Positions 1 to 6,428 of a DNA stretch of 6,428 nt are shown here, one piece after another. A program made the translations under genes and the position numbers. This DNA comes from Litoreibacter sp. (lineage in GTDB: Bacteria > Pseudomonadota > Alphaproteobacteria > Rhodobacterales > Rhodobacteraceae): positions 1-6,428 of the forward strand of contig JABDPP010000319.1 of NCBI GenBank assembly GCA_013042765.1, written 5' to 3'. The notes beneath the pieces were generated by a model. It was given only the letters and a program-made list of their open reading frames with translations, did no database searches and was not told the origin of the DNA. Position 1 is the first letter of the stretch. The number at the start of each line of letters is the position of its first letter.

Positions 1-2588
<2,588 letters not shown>

Positions 2589-2618
2589 GGTCGCGACAAC
2601 CCTTACAGGATTTTCGAA

Positions 2619-2640
2619 CGGGGCCCCTGGGCCCTGTTTT
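2619..2640 (+). terminator. Probable intrinsic terminator after carB
   Basis: About 30 bases after the carB stop, bases 2619-2625 pair with 2630-2636 (CGGGGCC with GGCCCTG, one G-T wobble) around a four-base loop, and TTTT follows directly at 2637-2640. This is the stem plus T-run of a Rho-independent terminator, though the T-run is short. It would end or attenuate the carB transcript before tdk. The stem and T-run are seen; the function is inferred. Confidence 0.6.
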
Positions 2641-2704
2641 GCGTTTCGGGGGATGCAGCTCCGGGCGGCTTGCGCCGCTTGGGATGTCGGGTTAGGCACG
2701 GGTC

Positions 2705-3286
2705 ATGGCAAAGCTCTATTTCCACTACTCGACCATGAATGCGGGCAAATCGACCCTGCTTTTACAGGCCGCGCATAACTATGCCGAGATGGGCATGGAC
2801 ACCTATCTTCTGACCGCGGATTTTGATGATCGCTCCGGGACGGGGCAGATCGGATCACGGATCGGGATTGCGCGCGAAGCTGATATCTACGGCAAGGAAG
2901 ACGATCTTTTTGCCATGATTTCCAATCGGTTGGAGCAAGGCCCCGTGGCCTGCGTGATGGTGGACGAGGCGCAGTGGCTTTCCCGCGAGCAGGTCTGGCA
3001 GCTGGCGCGCGCGGTCGATGATCTGGGCGTTCCGGTCATGTGTTACGGGCTGCGGGTGGATTTCCGCGGTGAGCTGTTCCCCGGCTCTGCCACGCTGCTG
3101 GCGCTGGCCGACGAGATGCGCGAAGTGCGCACGATCTGCCATTGCGGCAAGAAGGCCACAATGGTGATCCGCAAAGGGCCGGACGGGAAGGCCCAGACCG
3201 ATGGCGATCAGGTCGTGGTCGGTGGAAACGAGACCTATGTGTCGCTGTGCCGCCGCCATTGGCGCGAGGCCGTGGGCGATCGGTAA
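2705..3286 (+). CDS. tdk: Thymidine kinase
   Basis: Thymidine kinase phosphorylates thymidine (and deoxyuridine) to the monophosphate with ATP, in cytosolic pyrimidine salvage. The 193-residue protein resembles E. coli Tdk along its length. It has an N-terminal strand (MAKLYFHYS) and a Walker A loop MNAGKST (11-17). VDEAQ (86-90) carries the likely catalytic base E88, and CYGLRVDFRGELF (113-125) is a conserved core block. A C-terminal zinc-binding lobe probably uses C145, C147, C182 and H185 as ligands, and the GGNETYVS segment (173-180) belongs to the thymidine-binding lasso. The ATG is chosen because it lines up with the E. coli start. Only a weak AGG (2694-2696) serves as ribosome binding site. 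The 116-base gap after carB holds the carB terminator and a small hairpin (2665-2678), so tdk probably has its own promoter, but no convincing -35/-10 pair was seen. Confidence 0.97.
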   Translation: MAKLYFHYSTMNAGKSTLLLQAAHNYAEMGMDTYLLTADFDDRSGTGQIGSRIGIAREADIYGKEDDLFAMISNRLEQGPVACVMVDEAQWLSREQVWQLARAVDDLGVPVMCYGLRVDFRGELFPGSATLLALADEMREVRTICHCGKKATMVIRKGPDGKAQTDGDQVVVGGNETYVSLCRRHWREAVGDR

Positions 3287-3288
3287 AA

Positions 3289-3314
3289 CTCCGCCTCCGG
3301 CGGGGATATTTTCA
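3289..3314. terminator. Bidirectional intrinsic terminator, Rhodobacterales-type hairpin
   Basis: CCGCC (3291-3295) pairs with GGCGG (3299-3303) around the loop TCC. The stem extends by a T-G wobble (3290/3304) and a C-G pair (3289/3305). On the plus strand ATATTTT follows; on the minus strand the flank reads AGTTTTA. It lies in the 43-base gap between the convergent tdk and dehydrogenase genes, so it probably terminates transcription from both sides. From memory, this exact core followed by GATATTT is widely repeated in Rhodobacteraceae intergenic regions, which supports the taxonomic guess. Confidence 0.8.
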
Positions 3315-3329
3315 GAGAAATGAAAGCCG

Positions 3330-4283
3330 TCAGACTGGATTGATCAGCGGTTTCCCATCGAAATAGGCGTTGATATTCTCAACAGCCATCATGCCCATCG
3401 CTTCGCGCACCTCCAGCGCCGCCGTGCCCAGATGCGGCAGGAGCGAGACGTTTTCCATGGCGATGAGCGCTTCTGGCACTTTCGGTTCGAACTCGAACAC
3501 GTCAAGCCCGGCACCGGCGATCGAACCGGATCGAAGGGCGGCAATCAGGGCGGTTTCGTCAACCACGTCGCCGCGCGAAATATTGACGAAGATCGCGTGG
3601 GGCTGCATCGCCTCGAAGATCTCCTTGCCGATCAGGTGCCGGGTTTGAGCCCCGCCGGGCGTCGCCGCGACTACGATGTCGGCCTTTGCTGCGACCTCGG
3701 TGGCCGAAGCCAGCTGTTCGGCGCCCTCGACCGGTTTGGGTGAGCGGTTGGCATAGATGATGCGGCAGCCAAAGCCGTCCCGGCAGCGCTGCGCGATGGC
3801 CTGCCCGATCCGGCCCATGCCGATGATGCCGATGGTCCGGCCCGAGAAATGCAGGCCCAGCATCTGGGTCGGCTGCCAGCCGGACCATTGGCCCGACCGC
3901 ACCAGCCGCTCGCCCTCGCCCGCACGGCGTGCGGTCATCAACATCAGCGTCACGGCGATATCGGCGGTCGCGTCGGTAACCGCGCCCGGCGTGTTGGTAA
4001 CGCCGATGCCCTTTGCCCTGGCCGCGTCTACGTCGATATGATTGAAGCCCATGCCGAAATTGGCGATCAGGCCGCATTTCGGGGTCTCAGCGGCCGAGAT
4101 CGCAGCTCCGGTGAAATGATCCCCCAAGGTCGGCAAGAGCGCATCGTAATTGCACATCGCCTCGGTAACTTCGGCTTCGCTCATGCCCTCTTCGGTCTCG
4201 CGCAGCGTGACATCGTAGCGGTCCCGCACAGCGGCAAGGACCTTTTCCGGCATTGCCTTTGAGATCAGGATTTTCTTCTTCAT
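3330..4283 (-). CDS. D-2-hydroxyacid dehydrogenase (glyoxylate/hydroxypyruvate reductase-like)
   Basis: This is an NAD(P)-dependent D-isomer-specific 2-hydroxyacid dehydrogenase, probably cytosolic. Counting residues from the upstream TTG, which is one codon longer than the start chosen here, the Rossmann motif GMGRIG is at 156-161. The family's catalytic triad is complete: R238 (in ISRGD), E267 (in FEFEP) and H285 (in LPHLG). Their spacing of 29 and 47 residues equals that of GyaR glyoxylate reductase (R241, E270, H288). The FGMGFNHID block (77-85) fits the substrate-binding region. The sequence most resembles the GyaR/hydroxypyruvate reductase branch (often called D-glycerate dehydrogenase), but the exact substrate cannot be read here, so no symbol is given. 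I take ATG at 4283 (317 aa) rather than TTG at 4286. A GGAAGG ribosome binding site lies 8 bases before the ATG, and this ATG shares a base with the upstream gene's stop (TGATG), suggesting translational coupling. It is the last gene of the operon. Confidence 0.93.
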   Translation of the reverse strand: MKKKILISKAMPEKVLAAVRDRYDVTLRETEEGMSEAEVTEAMCNYDALLPTLGDHFTGAAISAAETPKCGLIANFGMGFNHIDVDAARAKGIGVTNTPGAVTDATADIAVTLMLMTARRAGEGERLVRSGQWSGWQPTQMLGLHFSGRTIGIIGMGRIGQAIAQRCRDGFGCRIIYANRSPKPVEGAEQLASATEVAAKADIVVAATPGGAQTRHLIGKEIFEAMQPHAIFVNISRGDVVDETALIAALRSGSIAGAGLDVFEFEPKVPEALIAMENVSLLPHLGTAALEVREAMGMMAVENINAYFDGKPLINPV

Positions 4284-4621
4284 CAATACATCCTTCCACC
4301 GATGGGAACATCGAGATCGGGGGTCAGAAGAACCACTTCGCCGGTCTCGTCCGGAACGCCGAGAACCAGAATCTCGGACATGAATTTTCCGATCTGGCGA
4401 GCGGGGAAATTCACCACCGCCATGACCCTTTTGCCAACCAGCGCCTCCGGCGTGTAATGGGCGGTCAACTGGGCTGAGCTTTTCCTTTCGCCCAGATCAG
4501 GGCCGAAATCGACCCAGAGCTTGATCGCGGGTTTGCGGGCTTCGGGATAGGGTTCAGCCCGTGTAACCTCGCCCACGCGGATATCGACCTTGAGAAAATC
4601 GTCGAACGTGATCTCGCTCAT
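4283..4621 (-). CDS. csaA: CsaA-type tRNA-binding protein (putative chaperone CsaA)
   Basis: This is a small single-domain OB-fold protein of the EMAP-II/Arc1p-like tRNA-binding family, 112 residues, close to the roughly 110 of B. subtilis CsaA. Matching blocks are FDDFLKVDIRVGEV (6-19), YPEARKPAIKLWVDFG (25-40), the KSSAQLT signature (47-53), VVNFPARQIGKFMSEILVLG (69-88) and the closing VVLLTPD (96-102). Family members form dimers, bind tRNA, and have been proposed to assist protein folding or export; the physiological role is uncertain. The reading frame is open back to 4678, but the start at 4621 matches the family N-terminus and sits 4 bases after the proC stop. GGGAGG and GAGG ribosome binding sequences precede it inside the end of proC. 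Its stop overlaps the dehydrogenase start by one base. The longer 131-residue version would run into proC and is not favoured. Confidence 0.92.
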   Translation of the reverse strand: MSEITFDDFLKVDIRVGEVTRAEPYPEARKPAIKLWVDFGPDLGERKSSAQLTAHYTPEALVGKRVMAVVNFPARQIGKFMSEILVLGVPDETGEVVLLTPDLDVPIGGRMY

Positions 4622-4625
4622 CGCC

Positions 4626-5438
4626 TCAGCCTCCCAGTTCGCGGCCACGATCAGCGGCCGCTTTGACGGCCCGCTCAAGAAGCGGCGGGAAGCCGGTCTC
4701 CGGGTCCATCAGAATTTCGAGCGCTGCGGCGGTCGTCCCGCCCGGGCTGGTGACGTTGACGCGCAGTTGGCTTGGGTCTTCGTCAGCCTGTTCCGCGAGT
4801 TGTCCGGCGCCTGCGACGGTCGCCTTGGCGAGTTTCATCGCCATGTCTTCGGGCAGGCCCTGCGCCGCACCGGCGGCTGCGAGCGTTTCGATCAGGTGGA
4901 AGACATAGGCCGGGCCGGAGCCGGAAACGCCCGTGACCGCATCAATCTGCGACTCGTCTTCCAGACGCACGGTCTGGCCCACGGCCTCAAGCAACGCTTC
5001 GGCCAGCGCAAGGTCACCCTCGGAGGCGGCGGTATTGCCAACGATGGCGGTGATGCCCTTGCCAACGGCGGCAGGTGTGTTGGGCATGGAGCGGATGATC
5101 GGGGTCTCCGCCCCCAGCATGTCCTCGAAAAAGGCGATCGGCGTGCCCGCCGCGATGGAGAGAAACACCGTGTCGCCCGCCCCCAGAGCCTTCAGGCGGG
5201 GCAGTGCTTCGGCCATCATTTGGGGTTTGACTGCCAGCAAGACGATGGCGGGTGCTGTTTCGGGGTCGGAGTTGAGGCGCACGCCCTGCGCCTTGACCCA
5301 GTCGGAGGGGAAAGGATCCAGAACCGTGACAGCGCCGGCATCAACGCCCCGCGCCAGCCAACCGGCCAGCAGTGCCGAGCCCATTTTTCCGCAGCCCAGC
5401 AGCACCAGCCCGCGCGCGTTCACATCTGAAAGATCCAT
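4626..5438 (-). CDS. proC: Pyrroline-5-carboxylate reductase
   Basis: ProC reduces 1-pyrroline-5-carboxylate to L-proline with NAD(P)H, the last step of proline synthesis, in the cytosol. The protein is 270 residues, almost the E. coli length. Its N-terminal Rossmann domain has the dinucleotide motif GCGKMG (15-20). AVKPQ (69-73) and RSMPNTPAAVGKG (116-128) are typical nucleotide- and substrate-side loops. The C-terminal helical dimerisation and active-site domain has TGVSGSGPAYVF (169-180) and the family signature VTSPGGTTAAAL (229-240). The ATG at 5438 puts the Rossmann motif at the normal distance and is preceded by an AGAGGGGG ribosome binding site about 6 bases upstream. It starts 28 bases after the YbjN-family gene and ends 4 bases before csaA, so it is the second gene of a likely four-gene operon. 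Confidence 0.97.
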   Translation of the reverse strand: MDLSDVNARGLVLLGCGKMGSALLAGWLARGVDAGAVTVLDPFPSDWVKAQGVRLNSDPETAPAIVLLAVKPQMMAEALPRLKALGAGDTVFLSIAAGTPIAFFEDMLGAETPIIRSMPNTPAAVGKGITAIVGNTAASEGDLALAEALLEAVGQTVRLEDESQIDAVTGVSGSGPAYVFHLIETLAAAGAAQGLPEDMAMKLAKATVAGAGQLAEQADEDPSQLRVNVTSPGGTTAAALEILMDPETGFPPLLERAVKAAADRGRELGG

Positions 5439-5442
5439 CTAA

Positions 5443-5462
5443 TGCCCCCTCTTAACGGGGCA
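5443..5462 (-). promoter_or_regulatory. Hairpin overlapping the proC ribosome binding site
   Basis: In the 28-base gap between the YbjN-family stop and the proC ATG, TGCCCC (5462-5457 on the minus strand) and GGGGCA (5448-5443) form a perfect 6-base inverted repeat with an 8-base loop. The 3' arm contains part of the AGAGGGGG ribosome binding site of proC. No T-run follows, so it is not a terminator. In mRNA it could partly hide the site and lower proC translation unless upstream ribosomes open it. The repeat is seen; the role is inferred. Confidence 0.45.
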
Positions 5463-5466
5463 GAGA

Positions 5467-5970
5467 TTAGGCGCGGCCGTAGGCCTCTGCAATGGCAACC
5501 TGCATCGATTCTTCCGGCGTCCGGTCACCCCAGCACACGAGCTGGAAGGCGGGGTAGAAGCGCTCCGATGCGCTCACGGCTGCATTGAGCATCCGACCGA
5601 TCTGATCGGCGCCCGCGCCGGCACCACCCGAAAGCAGGAGACCGTAGCGGTAGACCATGAGTTTTTGCTCTTCCCAGAAGCTGAAAGCCCCGGTCCAGCA
5701 GGTGTCATTTGCCCGGTTGAGAACCTCGTAAAGCTCCGGCAGGCGTTCTTTTGGCGGCTCCATCTCGAAGGTCGAAACCATTCTCAGGGTTTCATCGTAA
5801 TTGGACCATGCGAGGGTGATCGAGTACGTCCGCCACTGGCCTTCGATGGCCATGGCAATCTGGTCTTCGGCGATGCGGTCGAAGTCCCAGTCATGATGTT
5901 CCGCGAGGGTCTCCACCAAATCAATTGGGTGCAAATCCTCGGTCTCGAGATAGTGTTCTAGGTTAGACAT
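5467..5970 (-). CDS. YbjN domain-containing protein
   Basis: This 167-residue acidic protein resembles the YbjN (DUF1790) family, whose fold is like that of type III secretion chaperones. Its molecular role is poorly defined; in E. coli, YbjN has been linked to stress response and motility phenotypes. Typical features are the N-terminal segment LEHYLETEDLHPIDLVETLA (4-23), DWDFDRIAEDQIAMAIEG (27-44) and a WRTYSITLAWSNYDETLRM strand pair (46-64). A helix around ERLPELYEVLNRAND (75-89) leads to FSFWEEQKLMVYRYGLLL (96-113). No signal peptide or membrane segment is visible. The frame extends to a TTG at 6057, but the ATG at 5970 is preferred. An AAGGGG ribosome binding site lies 6 bases upstream, and the extra 29 residues do not look like family sequence. 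It is the first gene of the operon with proC, so the promoter for the cluster should lie in 5971-6150. Confidence 0.88.
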   Translation of the reverse strand: MSNLEHYLETEDLHPIDLVETLAEHHDWDFDRIAEDQIAMAIEGQWRTYSITLAWSNYDETLRMVSTFEMEPPKERLPELYEVLNRANDTCWTGAFSFWEEQKLMVYRYGLLLSGGAGAGADQIGRMLNAAVSASERFYPAFQLVCWGDRTPEESMQVAIAEAYGRA

Positions 5971-6150
5971 GCCCGGCCCCTTTTTGCTGTCGCACACAAG
6001 GGTCAGTAGACCACCATGTGCTGGGTCCATACCAAAGGGTCGTCTTATTGGCAGCAACCCTTACTAGATATGGTGTGCCGGAAGGAGAAGTCTGTAAACC
6101 CCTAATTTGAGGTTATGCACAAAAGATTGTGGTTTCGTGTTTTGAGGAGT
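5971..6150. other. 180-base non-coding gap, likely promoter region for the ybjN-proC operon
   Basis: No gene is seen between the adenylyltransferase stop and the YbjN-family start. The stretch is more AT-rich than its surroundings, as expected of a promoter. On the minus strand TTTACA (around 6091-6096) could be a -35 element, but the nearest -10-like sequence (TATCTA near 6070) is about 22 bases away, too far for a standard sigma-70 promoter. A second weak pair is TTGCTG and TGGTAT (about 6056-6028). Neither is claimed as a promoter. A weak 5-bp hairpin (6118-6131) with no following T-run is also present. Confidence 0.4.
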
Positions 6151-6428
6151 CTATTCCGCCGCAGTGCCACAAACGGCGCAATCGGGGTTCCGCTTGACCT
6201 TGATGACGCGATTTTCCGCATAGAGCGCATCATAAATCAGGAGCCGCCCGGCCAGAGTTTCGCCGGCCCCCGTGATCCACTTGATCGCCTCCGATGCCAT
6301 CATGGCACCCACCACGCCGGGCAGCGCGCCGACAACGCCGGCCTCCGCACAGCTGGGCGCGAGGCCTGCGCCGGGAATGGTGGGGAAGACGCAGGCATAA
6401 CAGGGCGCGCCCGTGGCCGGGTGATAGA
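6151..6428 (-). CDS. MoeB/ThiF/HesA-family adenylyltransferase, C-terminal fragment
   Basis: This is the last 91 residues of an E1-like enzyme that adenylates the C-terminal glycine of a sulfur-carrier protein (MoaD in molybdopterin synthesis or ThiS in thiamine synthesis). The N-terminal part with the nucleotide-binding loop lies beyond the window's right edge. Read on the minus strand, the fragment shows PCYACVFP with the first zinc CxxC pair (residues 9 and 12 of the fragment). The SCAEAG motif (25-30) follows, with the conserved cysteine at the ThiF/MoeB active-site position. Next come VVGALPGVVGAMMASEAIK (31-49), GRLLIYDAL (60-68) and a second zinc pair in PDCAVCG (81-87). The chain stops four residues after the last zinc site (TAAE then TAG). 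It therefore lacks the C-terminal rhodanese domain of MoeZ/MOCS3-type proteins. MoeB and ThiF cannot be told apart from this part alone, so no symbol is assigned. A 180-base gap follows, suggesting a separate transcript from ybjN-proC. Confidence 0.93.
   Translation of the reverse strand, partial: YHPATGAPCYACVFPTIPGAGLAPSCAEAGVVGALPGVVGAMMASEAIKWITGAGETLAGRLLIYDALYAENRVIKVKRNPDCAVCGTAAE

Noticed and set aside
4622..4678. N-terminal extension of the CsaA-like gene to 4678 inside proC
   Set aside because: It would overlap proC by over 50 bases. The ATG at 4621 matches the family N-terminus and has GGGAGG/GAGG upstream.
4590..5429. Long open frame on the plus strand opposite proC (about 279 codons)
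   Set aside because: It is the antisense shadow of proC, has low-complexity Arg/Gly-rich composition and no family resemblance.
5971..6057. N-terminal extension of the YbjN-family gene to a TTG at 6057 (29 extra residues)
   Set aside because: The start is a rare TTG, the extra residues do not look like family sequence, and the ATG at 5970 has a good AAGGGG site 6 bases upstream.
6118..6131. CACAA/TTGTG hairpin downstream of the adenylyltransferase gene as a terminator
   Set aside because: It is only 5 bp, AT-rich, and no T-run follows on the minus strand.

Overview
This window looks like an ordinary piece of a GC-rich alphaproteobacterial chromosome, most likely Rhodobacteraceae or a close relative. 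The reasons are the high-GC coding sequence on both strands, the flavour of the proteins, and the hairpin sequence at 3289-3314 (CCGCCTCCGGCGGGGATATTTT), a form I recognise from memory as very common downstream of genes in Rhodobacterales. No mobile element, phage gene, CRISPR array, RNA gene or attachment site is visible, and all recognisable genes are housekeeping or near-housekeeping.

Layout. Bases 1-2588 (+) hold the C-terminal four fifths of carB, the carbamoyl-phosphate synthase large subunit, cut at the 5' edge. After a 116-base gap with a likely intrinsic terminator comes tdk, thymidine kinase (2705-3286, +). A strong hairpin with T-tracts on both sides then separates tdk from a convergent minus-strand cluster. 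Read in transcription order from right to left, the cluster is a YbjN-family protein (5970-5467), proC (5438-4626), a CsaA-type tRNA-binding protein (4621-4283) and a D-2-hydroxyacid dehydrogenase (4283-3330). The gaps are 28 bases, 4 bases and a TGATG stop/start overlap, so these four are very probably one operon. At the right edge, also on the minus strand, lies the C-terminal end of a MoeB/ThiF/HesA-type adenylyltransferase (6428-6151, cut by the window), separated from the ybjN-like gene by 180 non-coding bases.

How the genes work together. carB supplies carbamoyl phosphate for pyrimidine and arginine synthesis, and tdk salvages thymidine, so the two plus-strand genes share the pyrimidine theme, although a terminator lies between them. 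In the minus-strand operon, proC makes proline. CsaA binds tRNA or acts as a chaperone-like protein, YbjN is a small protein of poorly defined role, and the dehydrogenase probably reduces glyoxylate or hydroxypyruvate. No single pathway unites the four. I found no evidence of a novel system. The most notable details are the hairpin overlapping the proC ribosome binding site and the bidirectional terminator of Rhodobacterales type.
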